Positions 22,983 through 32,937 are shown, counted from the stretch's first letter. The stretch: DNA of 64,000 nt from an uncultured bacterium (GCA_905216215.1 CAJMSZ010000009.1:1-64000), one strand, 5' to 3'. The notes: a model not told the origin generated them from the letters alone. Numbers and translations are program-made.

Positions 22983-23591
22983 ATGGAATGGTTAGAAGCA
23001 ATTTTAAAGAGCGCAAAGGTAACAGATGGGGTTCTGGATGTCGGTGCAGCAGTAGATGCAATTAAAAAGGAAATTCCAAACCATTTTGTTGCAAAGACGG
23101 ATTACAACGCAAAGACGAAGGAGCTTCAGACTGCAAACGAAACAATTAAAACCCTGAAAAAAGACAATCAGGACAATGAGGCACTGCAGAGTACTATCAA
23201 GGAACATGAGACATTGATTTCTAATCTGCAGAAAGAAAATGCAGACATTAAGAAACAGTACGCACTGGAGGTTGCTTTGTCAGAAGCTGGTTGTTCTGAT
23301 CCGGGTTATCTTATTTACAAGCATGGTGGGCTAGAAAAGTTTACGTTTGATAAAGAAGGAAAGCCGGTAGACGCTCAGCAGGTTGCAAAAACCTACAAGG
23401 AAACACTTCCACATATCTTCCCAACAGGGCAAAAGAAGCAGGTATACAGTCCTGATGGAGGAACTGGTGGTGATGGTAGCGTCAATCCGTTTGCGAAAGA
23501 AACGTGGAATCTTACCAAACAGGGGCAGATGCTCCGTGACAATCCGGCTGAGGCGAAGGAGCTTGCGGCAGCAGTCGGAGTAACAATTTAA
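22983..23591 (+). CDS. Capsid scaffold protein (GP20 family)
   Basis: ATG 22983 (MEWLEAILKSAKVTDG) is chosen because GGAGG lies 8 bases upstream; a frame open further upstream lacks a site. The 202-residue protein has the coiled-coil of phage minor structural GP20 scaffolds (about residues 40-100, KELQTANETIKTLKKDNQD). The conserved VALSEAGCSDPGYLIYK follows. The C-terminal end is NPAEAKELAAAVGVTI. It guides capsid assembly and sits directly before the capsid gene. Confidence 0.9.
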   Translation: MEWLEAILKSAKVTDGVLDVGAAVDAIKKEIPNHFVAKTDYNAKTKELQTANETIKTLKKDNQDNEALQSTIKEHETLISNLQKENADIKKQYALEVALSEAGCSDPGYLIYKHGGLEKFTFDKEGKPVDAQQVAKTYKETLPHIFPTGQKKQVYSPDGGTGGDGSVNPFAKETWNLTKQGQMLRDNPAEAKELAAAVGVTI

Positions 23592-23627
23592 CAAATTACA
23601 TGTAGAAAGGTTAAAAAAGGTGAAAAC

Positions 23628-24632
23628 ATGGCAGGAACAACATTATCTGATGTGATTGTACCTCAGTTATTTACTCCATACGTAATCAACAGAACAATGG
23701 AGCAGTCTAATTTAGTAAACAGTGGAATTATTGTAAATAATTCCGAATTTGACACATTAGCTTCACAGGCTTCGCCACTGGTTAACATGCCATTTTTTGA
23801 GGACCTTACGGGCGAATCAGAGGCTGTGACAGAAGGAACAGACCTTACGGCAGCAGGTATTAGTTCCAAACAGGATGTGGCTGCAATTATCCGGAGAGCA
23901 AAAATGTGGAGTGCGACAGACTTATCAGCCGCACTTGCGGGAAAAGACCCGATGGAAGCGATTGCTTCACTGGTGGCTTCTTTCTGGGCAAGAGATATGC
24001 AGAAAGAACTGGTAGCAATCCTTGCGGGAATTTTTGGAAGTTATACAGATACAAGCGACACAGTTACACCATTAAAAGACAATATCCTTGATATTTCAGG
24101 TGGAAGTGGAGCGGCAGCAAAGTGGAGCGGAGCAGCATTTATCGATGCGGAACAGTTATTAGGAGATAATAAAACAGCGCTTACCGGTGTCATGATGCAC
24201 AGTGCTACAGAAGCAGCTCTCAAAAAGCAGAACCTTATTGAAACCGTACAGCCATCCAACGATGTGGCATTTGGTCTGTATCAGGGAAAACGAGTAATTG
24301 TAGATGACGGATGCCCGGTAACGGGAAGCGGTTCTAGTCAGGTGTTCTCTACTTTCCTTTTTGGCCAGGGAGCCATTGCGCTTGGAAACGGAAGTCCGGT
24401 TGGTTTTGTTCCGACAGAGACAGACCGTGACAAGAAGAAAGGTTCAGGTATCGATTATCTGATTAACAGAAGAACTTCTATTCTGCATCCGCGCGGCATC
24501 CAGTTTACAGGTAAGAGTGTGGCGAATACGAAAACAGGACCGACGCGAGAAGAACTTAAGGATGCAAAGAACTGGAATCCGGTTTATGAACACAAGCAGA
24601 TTCGAATTGTAGAGTTCAGGCATAAGCTTTAG
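23628..24632 (+). CDS. Major capsid protein
   Basis: The 334-residue protein starts MAGTTLSDVIVPQLFTPYV, typical of HK97-fold coat proteins in Clostridia siphophages: LVNMPFFEDLTGESEAVTEG, then the ISGGSGAAAKWSGAAFIDAE region and IDYLINRRTSILHPRGIQF. It follows the scaffold by 36 bases with AAAGG upstream. It forms the icosahedral shell. Confidence 0.92.
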   Translation: MAGTTLSDVIVPQLFTPYVINRTMEQSNLVNSGIIVNNSEFDTLASQASPLVNMPFFEDLTGESEAVTEGTDLTAAGISSKQDVAAIIRRAKMWSATDLSAALAGKDPMEAIASLVASFWARDMQKELVAILAGIFGSYTDTSDTVTPLKDNILDISGGSGAAAKWSGAAFIDAEQLLGDNKTALTGVMMHSATEAALKKQNLIETVQPSNDVAFGLYQGKRVIVDDGCPVTGSGSSQVFSTFLFGQGAIALGNGSPVGFVPTETDRDKKKGSGIDYLINRRTSILHPRGIQFTGKSVANTKTGPTREELKDAKNWNPVYEHKQIRIVEFRHKL

Positions 24633-24660
24633 GCTTGTGCCTTGCATCCAGGAGGGTAGC

Positions 24661-24954
24661 GTGGAAGAAAAAATAATAAACAGCTTGCTACTTCGGGAAG
24701 GAATGCCTAAAAGAGAGATTTTGGCGGATATGTTGGAAGATTGCAAACGTGACTTGCAGGACATGCTTCATGTAAAGGATTTGAACGAGTCACACACTTC
24801 CATTTTGAAGGAAATGGTTTTAATACGTGTCAATCATGATGGCATAGATGGAATATTCAGTGAAAGCAATGGTGGAGTATCCACAGCTTACTTGGATGAT
24901 TTGCCAAAGTCATTGATTCGCAAGATTCGAAGCAAGCGGAAATTAAAGAGGTGA
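24661..24954 (+). CDS. Head-tail connector (gp6-like)
   Basis: GTG 24661 (MEEKIINSLLLREG) is chosen for AGGAGGGTAGC directly in front. The 97-residue helical protein ends DDLPKSLIRKIRSKRKLKR, a pattern of the DNA-packaging adaptor (HK97 gp6/SPP1 gp15) group in such gene orders. The assignment leans on position between capsid and head closure genes. Confidence 0.75.
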   Translation: MEEKIINSLLLREGMPKREILADMLEDCKRDLQDMLHVKDLNESHTSILKEMVLIRVNHDGIDGIFSESNGGVSTAYLDDLPKSLIRKIRSKRKLKR

Positions 24955-24958
24955 TTTC

Positions 24959-25273
24959 ATGTCGATTGCCAGAGATATGCACACTTTTATGTTGCAGAAG
25001 AAATCTATTTCAAGAGGTCCTTCCGGAGCAAAAAAGGAAGTATGGGATAACCGGGATGAAATTAGGGTAGCTATTTACAAAAGTGATGAGAAGATTATGG
25101 CTGCAAGTGAGAAATACAAGGATGCCACACATATTGGCCTTACTTACTGTAAGTCAATAGAGGCTGGCAAATATCGCTTGAAGCTTGGAGAACATTTGTA
25201 TTATGTGCAAAAAAGCGATCCAAGTCATAGGCTCACGAACCTTATCTTGAAAGAGGTTGATGCGGATGTCTGA
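24959..25273 (+). CDS. Head closure protein (SPP1 gp16-like)
   Basis: The 104-residue protein starts MSIARDMHTFMLQKKSIS behind AGAGGTGATT. The beta-rich body has EIRVAIYKSDEK and ATHIGLTYCKSIEAGKYRL. Size and place after the gp6-like connector fit the head-tail joining stopper. The sequence match is weak by eye, so the call is mainly positional. Confidence 0.7.
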   Translation: MSIARDMHTFMLQKKSISRGPSGAKKEVWDNRDEIRVAIYKSDEKIMAASEKYKDATHIGLTYCKSIEAGKYRLKLGEHLYYVQKSDPSHRLTNLILKEVDADV

Positions 25274-25688
25274 TAATACAGCGTTTGAAAAAAGTGTGTT
25301 GGAAGCTATGGAACAGATTATTAGCCACACTGCAACAGCCATGGAAACAGCGTGTTTCGTAGTGGAAGCAGAGGCAAAGAAAAACTGTCCTGTAGACATG
25401 GGACAGTTAAGAGCTTCCATTACCAGCGAGGTTGAAGTCAATAAAAGCGGTATTACAGGGTATATAGGGAGTAATTTGGATTACGCGCCCTATGTGCATA
25501 ATGGAACCGGTATTTATGCTTTAAATGGTTCGGGCAGAAAGACACCATGGGGATACGAGGCGAAAGCGGGTAAATATAAGGGCTTCCATTGGACGCATGG
25601 ACAAAGACCAAACCAGTTTTTGGAGAATGCAAAGCTTTCAAAGAAAGATTCCGTAGAGCAGATATTAGGAGGACAGAATGGAAAATAG
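25266..25688 (+). CDS. HK97 gp10-like tail completion protein
   Basis: ATG 25266 (MSDNTAFEKSVLEAM) is chosen since AAAGAGG stands 9 bases upstream; it overlaps the preceding gene by 8. The 140-residue protein has VVEAEAKKNCPVDMGQLRASIT, the hallmark of HK97 gp10 family proteins, and YAPYVHNGTGIY after it, with RPNQFLENA near the end. It acts at the head-tail joint or in tail completion. Confidence 0.9.
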   Translation: MSDNTAFEKSVLEAMEQIISHTATAMETACFVVEAEAKKNCPVDMGQLRASITSEVEVNKSGITGYIGSNLDYAPYVHNGTGIYALNGSGRKTPWGYEAKAGKYKGFHWTHGQRPNQFLENAKLSKKDSVEQILGGQNGK

Positions 25689-26052
25689 CTTAAAAGATTA
25701 TATTGAAGCGAACATCCCGGAGCTCTCGGGACGTATGTACCCAGCAATGGTAGTTGCCCCGGAAGAAGGAATTAATGTTGCATATACCTTTACAGACATA
25801 TCTGCAGACCATTTAAATCAAAGTCAACTTACGCTAAATGTCATATGTGACGATTATGATTCTGGAATGGAAATACATCGAAAGATACAAAGTATCCTTG
25901 CCATGGAAGAGGACGCTCCATTTGTGGTGTTTGGAAATGTGCGATTTCGTTCAAGATTGTCGTCAGGTGGTGGCAGGATTTACAACGAAGAAATTCAAAA
26001 ATGGGAACTTAGTAAATATTACATCATTGATTGGAGGATGAAAAATGTCTAG
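25678..26052 (+). CDS. Tail terminator protein
   Basis: The 124-residue protein starts MENSLKDYIEANIPELSG and overlaps the previous gene by 11. The beta-rich part TLNVICDDYDSGMEIHRKIQ and its place before the major tail gene fit the tail terminator (HK97 gp10-neighbour, DUF3168-like) group. The call is positional plus size. Confidence 0.75.
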   Translation: MENSLKDYIEANIPELSGRMYPAMVVAPEEGINVAYTFTDISADHLNQSQLTLNVICDDYDSGMEIHRKIQSILAMEEDAPFVVFGNVRFRSRLSSGGGRIYNEEIQKWELSKYYIIDWRMKNV

Positions 26053-26608
26053 TGAAAAAGATGAAATTATCTTAGGTGCTGGTGAGGTATATATGTATGC
26101 CTTTGATGGAGCGGAACTGCCAGAGAACAGCGCCATTGAAACGGATGTCCACAATGTGGGACATTGCAGTGGTGGTTTTACCGTAGACTACAAGCCTACT
26201 AAGTACGATGTGCAAAATCAGTACGAGAAGATTGTAAGATCGTTTATCACGAGAGAGGAAATCACAGCAAAGACGGGTATACTTACATGGAATCTGAAAA
26301 ATCTTGAAATGCTTTCCACCGGAGAGTATAAGGAAGATAAGCAGAAGAAAACAAGGACCTTACTGTTTACTGGTAAAGGAAAATCCTTAAAAACAATTTT
26401 ACTTCGTTTTGTGCATGAAAAAGAAAATGGAAAGAAGCTTCGTTTTACCATGATTGGACAGGGCGGCTCTGGATTTTCCATTGCGTTTGAATCGAAAGAG
26501 CTTACGATTGATGCAGAAATTAGTGCAATCAGTGTCTTGGATGGATTCCTGGCTAAATTCGAAGAAGAACTTACGGATGAAGAGGTAGCTGCTCTTACAT
26601 CGGAATAA
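26045..26608 (+). CDS. Major tail tube protein
   Basis: The 187-residue protein starts MSSEKDEIILGAGEVYMYAF, with GHCSGGFTVDYKPTKYDV, and has the strand-rich layout of siphovirus tail tube proteins. It is directly followed by the frameshifted chaperone gene and tape measure, the usual order. It stacks as hexamers into the tail tube. Confidence 0.88.
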   Translation: MSSEKDEIILGAGEVYMYAFDGAELPENSAIETDVHNVGHCSGGFTVDYKPTKYDVQNQYEKIVRSFITREEITAKTGILTWNLKNLEMLSTGEYKEDKQKKTRTLLFTGKGKSLKTILLRFVHEKENGKKLRFTMIGQGGSGFSIAFESKELTIDAEISAISVLDGFLAKFEEELTDEEVAALTSE

Positions 26609-26653
26609 AAGCTAAGGCGGGGCGCAGTGTCCCGCCACTTAAGGAGGAATGAA

Positions 26654-26953
26654 ATGCTGGATTTAGATAAATATATTCATAACAGTGTAGAGATGAAGAT
26701 TCATGGTGCAATCATTCATGTGAAGCAGCCAAGCGTTTTGCTGATTGAAAAAATTGATAAAATTGAGGAAACGCAGACGAAAGATAACGTAAGAGAAAAG
26801 CGGCTGGAGATTGCCATGCTCATGCTTAATTACAACGAGGAAAAAATGGTATTTACTGTAGACGATTTAAAAGAAATGACGCAGGAAGCAGTTTCTAAAA
26901 TCATTACAACAATAGCTTCGCTTAGGTATGAGGCAGAGACAGACCCAAACTAA
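26654..26953 (+). CDS. Tail assembly chaperone, short form (gpG-like)
   Basis: ATG 26654 (MLDLDKYIHNSVEMK) lies behind AAGGAGGAATGAA. The 99-residue product is an acidic helical chaperone that coats the tape measure during tail assembly. Its last codons are CCA AAC before TAA, and the seven bases C CCA AAC (26944-26950) form a classic slippery site. Slipping back one base joins it to the frame ending at 27276. Confidence 0.85.
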   Translation: MLDLDKYIHNSVEMKIHGAIIHVKQPSVLLIEKIDKIEETQTKDNVREKRLEIAMLMLNYNEEKMVFTVDDLKEMTQEAVSKIITTIASLRYEAETDPN

Positions 26954-27276
26954 GACTTCCCATTCCGGAGGGAGATATAGGAAAGGCGGTATGCGAGAAA
27001 TATTTTCCGGTTGAAGAATGGGAAAAAGGATATCAATTAAAAACAGTGATTATTAAGAGAATAAGCGAGTATACAGGACTTAATTTTAACGAAGTGCTGA
27101 ATCTCCCTTATTCTTATTTTTTACTGTTAAACAAGGAAAGCTGGGTAGACAGTTATATGCATTCTGAAAAGGGAATGGATGTTTTGAAGAACCTGTGGAG
27201 GTTGCAGCAGACGAAAGCAGATGAAAATGCGGTGAAAAAGTATGTGGGAGGTGAGCAGAAGTGTCAGCAGGAATAG
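26944..27276 (+). CDS. Tail assembly chaperone, -1 frameshift extension (gpGT-like)
   Basis: From CCCAAAC at 26944-26950 the -1 frame stays open through KLRLPIPEGDIGKAVCEKYF to EQKCQQE, giving a long form of about 207 residues counted from 26654. The part has no ribosome site of its own near its beginning; a GTG at 27046 is inside the domain. Two products by -1 slippage between tail tube and tape measure genes are a rule in long-tailed phages (lambda G/GT). The stop overlaps the tape measure start. Confidence 0.85.
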   Translation, partial: PKLRLPIPEGDIGKAVCEKYFPVEEWEKGYQLKTVIIKRISEYTGLNFNEVLNLPYSYFLLLNKESWVDSYMHSEKGMDVLKNLWRLQQTKADENAVKKYVGGEQKCQQE

Positions 27277-30200
27277 AACTTGCGCCTTTGGTTACGAAGA
27301 TAAAGGTTGATACAAAGCAATTTGAAAAGGATATGGAAAAGGCAGCTCAAAAAGGGAAGCAAGAAGCAGACAAAGTAGAGAAGAGTTTAGCTGGTGCAAG
27401 AAAAGCCGGAGAGAGCTTATCGAAAACAGGAAGCCTGCTCACCAAAGGTCTTACCGTGCCGATTGTAGGTCTTGGAACTGCCACTACTAAGATGGCGGTA
27501 GATTTTGAAAGTAGTTTTGCAAAAGTCAGCACTCTTCTGGATGATGGTGTAGTAGATTTTTCTGATTATAAAGACGCTTTAATTCAGGGCTCCAACGATA
27601 CGAAGGTTGCTGTGGATGAATATTCAGAAGCTGTTTATCAGGCAATATCTGCCGGTGTGGACCAGCGAAAAGCTGTGGAATTTACAACGGATGCAATGAA
27701 GCTGGCGAAGGGCGGTTTTACCTCAGGAGCCAGTGCGGTGGATATTTTGACTACAGCGATTAATGGATACAACTTAAGTGCTTCGGATGCAACTAAACTT
27801 TCTGATATGCTGATTACTACACAGAATTTAGGTAAGACAACGGTAGATGAACTCAGCCAAAGCATGGGTAAAGTAATTCCTATTGCCAGTTCTGTGAATT
27901 TTGGTATGAACGAACTTTCTGCCAGTTATGCACAGCTTACAAAAAATGGTATTGCAACAGCAGAAGCAGGCACTTATCTAAAACAAATGCTTTCTGAGCT
28001 TGGAAAGACTGGAAGTATTGCAGATAAGGCTTTGAAAGAGCTTACAGGCAGTGGTTTTGCAGAGTTAAAACGTCAAGGGGTATCTACATCGGAAATACTG
28101 AACCTAATGAGTCAGTATGCAGAAAAGAACGGTAAAACATTAAAAGATATGTTTGGATCCGTGGAAGCCGGTTCTGCAGCGCTTGTTCTTGCAAAAGGAA
28201 GCGGAGTGGAGTATAACCAAATGCTTGATGCGATGAATCAGAGTGCAGGAGCTACACAGGCCGCCTTCGATAAGATGGATGCAACACCAGCTGAACAGCT
28301 TAAAGGTGCTTTAAATGAGCTAAGAAATGCAGGTATTAAATTTGGAGTATCGTTTTTGCCGATTTTAACAGATGTTACCAGTGCTATAGGAAAGGCAGCA
28401 GATAAGTTTGGTAATATGTCGGAAGAGGAGCGGAAACAAGTGATTCAAATGCTTGCGGTTACAGCAGCAATAGGACCTATGTTAAAAGCAACAGGAAACT
28501 GGATAGAGACTTACACGAAACTCGCTCCTGTGATTACCAAAGTAAGCACTGTACTTGGTCAGAGTGGCGGTGCGGGCCTTGTAGGAAACATGACACAGTT
28601 AGCCGGAATTTGTGCACCGCTTGCCATTGGAGCGGCTGCTGTGGGAACAAGCTTATATGCCATCCATGAGCACGGACAGCTTATGAATCGTACTGTTGTT
28701 GAGTCCTCGGATGAAATGTCTCTTATGGAAAAAGCTCTTGCAAAATTGCAGGGTGTTGAAGTGAAATCCAGAAAGGAACTGGAAAAATTAGGTGTGGTTC
28801 ATAAGGAATTCTCTAAGGATATTAGCAAAGAATTTCAGAAATCTGTAGAAAAATCTACCGAGGAATTACAGAACTTCAGTGTTTTTCTGCGGGAAATAGG
28901 ATTGGATGATGTGATCACCGAAGAGGAAAACGATGCATTTGAACAGAGAATTGCGGATATGTGCAATCAGGCAATCAGTACGATACAGAGTAAGAAAGAC
29001 GAAAGCCAGAGCGCGCTTAGAGAGCTATTCGTGGCAGACGATGGGCTTATTGATGAAAGCGAGCAAAGAGTACTTGATATTTTATCGGAGTCTAGTGACA
29101 AGCAAATTAAGACAATTCAGTTATTGCAGGAGCGAATCTTGGACATTAAGCAAAATGCTCTGGATGAAGGACGGGCACTAAGTGAAGAGGAGATTGCGAT
29201 AATTGAAGAGAAAACAGCCAGGATACGCCAAATTGAGCTGATGGCTGTGGGCGGGACTCAGGAAGAGATTTTGTATGCCAAGAAAGAATTTGCTGAAAGA
29301 GTTAAGACTATGGATGCGGAGAGCGCTTCCGAACTTTTGCAAGAAAAAGCAAAGACCAGAGATGAAGAAATTATTCAGATTAAAGCATCGTATGATACAC
29401 AAATTGAACTTTTGAAGCAGAAAGCAGCAGAATGTACTGGAGCAGATAAAGCTGAATTGGAGAAACAAATTGCTAACTTGGAAGAAGACAGGCAAAAGAA
29501 AATTGATATTCAGAATAACCTTTACGAAGAGTATATGGATATTATCAAAGAAAAGAATCCGAATTTAGTAGACCTTATAGATAAGTATAATGGACAGATT
29601 CTCACAAATGCAGATAAAAAGAGTCAAGAGTTACTGTTCCAAATGATGGACAATTACGATGGTTTAAACCAGATTACAGAGAGTGGTTGCTATCAGATAT
29701 ACAATAAGACTGCAGGTATGTGGCAAAATATGAAAGTTGTAGTGGATGAGAATACCGGAGCAATTACCGGAATCTACAATGAGTCTGCAGGAACGTGTGC
29801 AGGATACACAGAACAGATGGCTGAAGATGCAAAGGAAATGGCAGATTCTCAGTCAAAATCTTACGAGCAAATCGGAGCTTCCCTCGGAATGTATGTGGAT
29901 AAAGGAAAATGGATTGTAGATGCGAATGGTAATATCATTACTTCCATGGATGAGTTAAAGGCTCATACCGATGGAACAAGAACTGGAATTATCAACCTCA
30001 ATGGCACACCGTATAATATCACTGTAAATAAGGATGGAACAATTTCCGCATTACGGCAAATCAGTGCAGAAGCGGATTATGCTGCAAGAAACAGAACTAT
30101 TCGGATTGGAGTCGTAGGAAGCAATGTTTCCTCGGGGATTGCTTCAGCGGTACAGAATGCAGTGAGCGGTGCAAGACATTTCAATGGTTTGGATAACGTA

Positions 30201-30419
30201 CCATACGATGGTTATAGGGCTGTACTTCATAAAGGAGAGCGTGTGCTGACCGCAGAAGAGAATAAAAATTATTCGATGGGAGCGAACAAGTCGGAGCAGA
30301 TTCCGAAAACCTTGCGTGCTACTTTCCATATTGGAAAACAACAGGTGATGGATGCGATTGTACCGATTGTGGAAGATGCAATAACAGTAAATGCAGAGCT
30401 GGCAGAAAGAGGTGTATGA
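27261..30419 (+). CDS. Tape measure protein (TP901 type)
   Basis: GTG 27261 follows GGAGGTGAGCAGAA. The 1052-residue protein has the TP901 core at the N-terminal third (DVDFESSFAKVSTLLDD-like run, VDELSQSMGKVIPIASSVNFGM, YLKQMLSELGKTGSI). A hydrophobic patch lies near residues 430-470. Long coiled coils (about 500-760) and a C-terminal domain follow. Its length sets the tail length; by the usual 1.5 angstrom per residue rule the tail would be about 150-160 nm. It may also help DNA cross the membrane. Confidence 0.95.
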   Translation: MSAGIELAPLVTKIKVDTKQFEKDMEKAAQKGKQEADKVEKSLAGARKAGESLSKTGSLLTKGLTVPIVGLGTATTKMAVDFESSFAKVSTLLDDGVVDFSDYKDALIQGSNDTKVAVDEYSEAVYQAISAGVDQRKAVEFTTDAMKLAKGGFTSGASAVDILTTAINGYNLSASDATKLSDMLITTQNLGKTTVDELSQSMGKVIPIASSVNFGMNELSASYAQLTKNGIATAEAGTYLKQMLSELGKTGSIADKALKELTGSGFAELKRQGVSTSEILNLMSQYAEKNGKTLKDMFGSVEAGSAALVLAKGSGVEYNQMLDAMNQSAGATQAAFDKMDATPAEQLKGALNELRNAGIKFGVSFLPILTDVTSAIGKAADKFGNMSEEERKQVIQMLAVTAAIGPMLKATGNWIETYTKLAPVITKVSTVLGQSGGAGLVGNMTQLAGICAPLAIGAAAVGTSLYAIHEHGQLMNRTVVESSDEMSLMEKALAKLQGVEVKSRKELEKLGVVHKEFSKDISKEFQKSVEKSTEELQNFSVFLREIGLDDVITEEENDAFEQRIADMCNQAISTIQSKKDESQSALRELFVADDGLIDESEQRVLDILSESSDKQIKTIQLLQERILDIKQNALDEGRALSEEEIAIIEEKTARIRQIELMAVGGTQEEILYAKKEFAERVKTMDAESASELLQEKAKTRDEEIIQIKASYDTQIELLKQKAAECTGADKAELEKQIANLEEDRQKKIDIQNNLYEEYMDIIKEKNPNLVDLIDKYNGQILTNADKKSQELLFQMMDNYDGLNQITESGCYQIYNKTAGMWQNMKVVVDENTGAITGIYNESAGTCAGYTEQMAEDAKEMADSQSKSYEQIGASLGMYVDKGKWIVDANGNIITSMDELKAHTDGTRTGIINLNGTPYNITVNKDGTISALRQISAEADYAARNRTIRIGVVGSNVSSGIASAVQNAVSGARHFNGLDNVPYDGYRAVLHKGERVLTAEENKNYSMGANKSEQIPKTLRATFHIGKQQVMDAIVPIVEDAITVNAELAERGV

Positions 30420-31078
30420 TAGTGGAAGATTTGACGTATCAGGTTGGAATCCGAATCGGAGAATTTCATACATGGAAGGATTTCCAGATGTACCTAAATG
30501 AGGTGTATTTGGGGGAAACAGTACAAGAACGGTTTACTGCGGATGTTCCGGGATTAGGTACAATTGCATTTGATGATTTTCTGGATTTTCCAACGTACAA
30601 GCAAAGAACGCTCAGGTTCTCCTTTGATGTTATTGACAATGGTTTCCCCGGACACTATAGGATTAGCTCCAAAATCAAAAATGCATTCCAGGGAGAAAAC
30701 AAGAAAATTATCTTAGATGAAGACTCTGATTATTACTGGTTCGGCCATGTTTCAGTAGATACGCATAAGAAAAATGCGGTTGCAAGTACAGTCATTGTTA
30801 CTTGCACAGTAAATCCATATAAGATGAAAAACGAGTTGACTATAGTAAAATCTGTAATCAGTGGCGAAGCTCAAATTATCTGTAGTAATGAAGGAAAAAG
30901 TGTAGTTCCAACCATTATTGCTGACAGCGACTTTAGAGTAACATTTGAAGGAACATCTTACGTGGTAAAGGCTGGAACAACGTTGCATCCAGATATGTTA
31001 TTCCAGTCAGGAAATAATATACTGGACTGCTATGGTAATGGAACTATTACATTTGAGTACCGGGAGGGGAGCTTATAA
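30416..31078 (+). CDS. Distal tail protein (Dit)
   Basis: The 220-residue protein starts MIVEDLTYQVGIRIGEFHTW, overlapping the tape measure stop. PGLGTIAFDDFLDFPTYKQRTL and the late VIVTCTVNPYKMK fit the siphovirus Dit (tail component) fold. It makes the hub at the tail tip to which Tal and fibres attach. Good ribosome site AAAGAGGTG. Confidence 0.88.
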   Translation: MIVEDLTYQVGIRIGEFHTWKDFQMYLNEVYLGETVQERFTADVPGLGTIAFDDFLDFPTYKQRTLRFSFDVIDNGFPGHYRISSKIKNAFQGENKKIILDEDSDYYWFGHVSVDTHKKNAVASTVIVTCTVNPYKMKNELTIVKSVISGEAQIICSNEGKSVVPTIIADSDFRVTFEGTSYVVKAGTTLHPDMLFQSGNNILDCYGNGTITFEYREGSL

Positions 31079-32937
31079 TGTACAAGGTATATGTGGATGG
31101 AGAACTTCTGTATCATCCCAACATGGAGGAGGAACTATCATTAGGAAGAGCAAAAGTAAAAGTAGAATTAAACAAAGCCGGAAGCTTTGATTTTACGATT
31201 TATAAAACAAATAGAAATTATGCATCCCTTAAAAAGAAGAAATCCATCGTCACTGTCTACAACGAGGACAGGCGGTTATTTCGTGGCCGGGTGCTCAATG
31301 TAAAAAAAAGATTCTATAACCAATTGCAAGTGACCTGTGAAGGGGAGCTTGCTTTTTTATTGGATTCCACAGTGCGTCCTTACGAATTTAAAGGCAGCGT
31401 GGAGGAGCTTTTCCAGTTTTATATTAATTCTCACAATGCTCAGATGGATGAAGCGCGGAAATTTAAAGCCGGACGTTGCACTGTAACAGACCCGAACGAT
31501 TACATAGTAAGAGCAAATACGGGTGTGAACGGATATCCTAAGACCTTGGACGAAATGAAAGAGAAGCTGGTTGAGAAACTGGGCGGTTATCTCTGGACCA
31601 GAGAAGAGCCGGATGGTATCTATATCGATTATCTGGAAGATTTTGAGACCATGAACAGTCAGACCGTAGAATTTGCCAAGAATCTCCTTGATTTTGAGGA
31701 AACCATAAAAGGGCAGGACATTGTGACTGCCATTATTCCGCTCGGCGCTAAACTCAAGGACGAAAACGGGGAAGAAATAGATGAACGTCTTACCATATCC
31801 TCGGTCAATGATGGAGTGGATTATGTATACAGCCCGGAGGCGGTGGAAAAGTATGGTTATATCTTTGAAACTGTTACCTGGGATGAAGTGACGCTTCCGG
31901 AAAACCTGCTCCGTAAAGGAAAGGAAGAGCTGCAGAATCACATCAACCTGACCCGTACTATAGAATTGCAGGCAGTAGACCTCCATAACATGAATCTGGA
32001 CATCCAGAGCTTTGGGCTTGGCAATTACACGAAGGTAATTAGTAAGCCTCATGATTTTAATGAGATGCTGCTTACAAGGAAGCTGGATATTAATCTACTG
32101 GACCCGTCCGATGGAAGCCTGACTCTTGGTGATGAGAGAGTCACTTTTGTAGATAAACAGGTGGAGGCTTCCAACAAAATCAACCAGACCATTAAGACAG
32201 TGGAGAAGATTACCTCGGATTATGAAATCAATAAGGAAAAGGTAGAGAAGCGGATTGAAAGTATTGAAAATAAGCTGACGCTGGAGCTTGCAGCGAACAG
32301 TGGAACGTACCAGAAAATCGCATCTGATGGAACGGTGTCACCGGACTACACGAAAACTCCGCTTAGCCTGACTCCGGTTGTACGATTTAAGAATGTTGAG
32401 GTTAAGGACAACCTGCGCATCATCTGGAAGCGAAAAGTGGGAGTTGCCGAGGAATCCTTGGCAGATGGAGAAACTGTTACGAATGGTGTTCTGACGGTGA
32501 GAAACAACTTAAATGTGGATAGCGTGCGATATATTTGCTATGCAACTTATACGGTATCTGAAACCGAGAAATATGTAGCAAACGGATATCTGGACTTTGT
32601 AAGAGTCAGAGATGGCACGGAAGGAAGCAAGGGCGAGGATGCGATTATGCTCTACATAGATTCAAGCAACGGAACAACATTTAAAAACAGTGACGTAGCA
32701 ACCATATTTACAGTGAGCATATATGTTGGAGGATTGGTTATTGATAATTCGGAAAAATTAAAAAAAGTATTTGGCGAACATGCACATTTGCAATGGCTTG
32801 TGAAAAAGCATGGAGATACAGAATTTACAGAGATACCAATGGACGATCCAAGGCTAAATGATAATGGTTTTTTGTTTACTATTACAGCAAAAGATATAAG
32901 GTTTAAAGCAGTGTTTAACTGTGAACTGGATATTTAG
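31078..32937 (+). CDS. Tail-associated protein (Tal, prophage tail endopeptidase family)
   Basis: The 619-residue protein starts MYKVYVDGELLYHPNMEEE. Residues about 1-370 are the gp27-like/Tal hub (FDFTIYKTNRNYASLKKKKSI, VTAIIPLGAKLKDENGEEI). A coiled coil (about 365-410) leads to a beta domain and a KGEDAIMLYIDSSNGTTFKN module. A related module closes the following fibre gene, so the tail-tip genes share duplicated parts. Confidence 0.87.
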   Translation: MYKVYVDGELLYHPNMEEELSLGRAKVKVELNKAGSFDFTIYKTNRNYASLKKKKSIVTVYNEDRRLFRGRVLNVKKRFYNQLQVTCEGELAFLLDSTVRPYEFKGSVEELFQFYINSHNAQMDEARKFKAGRCTVTDPNDYIVRANTGVNGYPKTLDEMKEKLVEKLGGYLWTREEPDGIYIDYLEDFETMNSQTVEFAKNLLDFEETIKGQDIVTAIIPLGAKLKDENGEEIDERLTISSVNDGVDYVYSPEAVEKYGYIFETVTWDEVTLPENLLRKGKEELQNHINLTRTIELQAVDLHNMNLDIQSFGLGNYTKVISKPHDFNEMLLTRKLDINLLDPSDGSLTLGDERVTFVDKQVEASNKINQTIKTVEKITSDYEINKEKVEKRIESIENKLTLELAANSGTYQKIASDGTVSPDYTKTPLSLTPVVRFKNVEVKDNLRIIWKRKVGVAEESLADGETVTNGVLTVRNNLNVDSVRYICYATYTVSETEKYVANGYLDFVRVRDGTEGSKGEDAIMLYIDSSNGTTFKNSDVATIFTVSIYVGGLVIDNSEKLKKVFGEHAHLQWLVKKHGDTEFTEIPMDDPRLNDNGFLFTITAKDIRFKAVFNCELDI

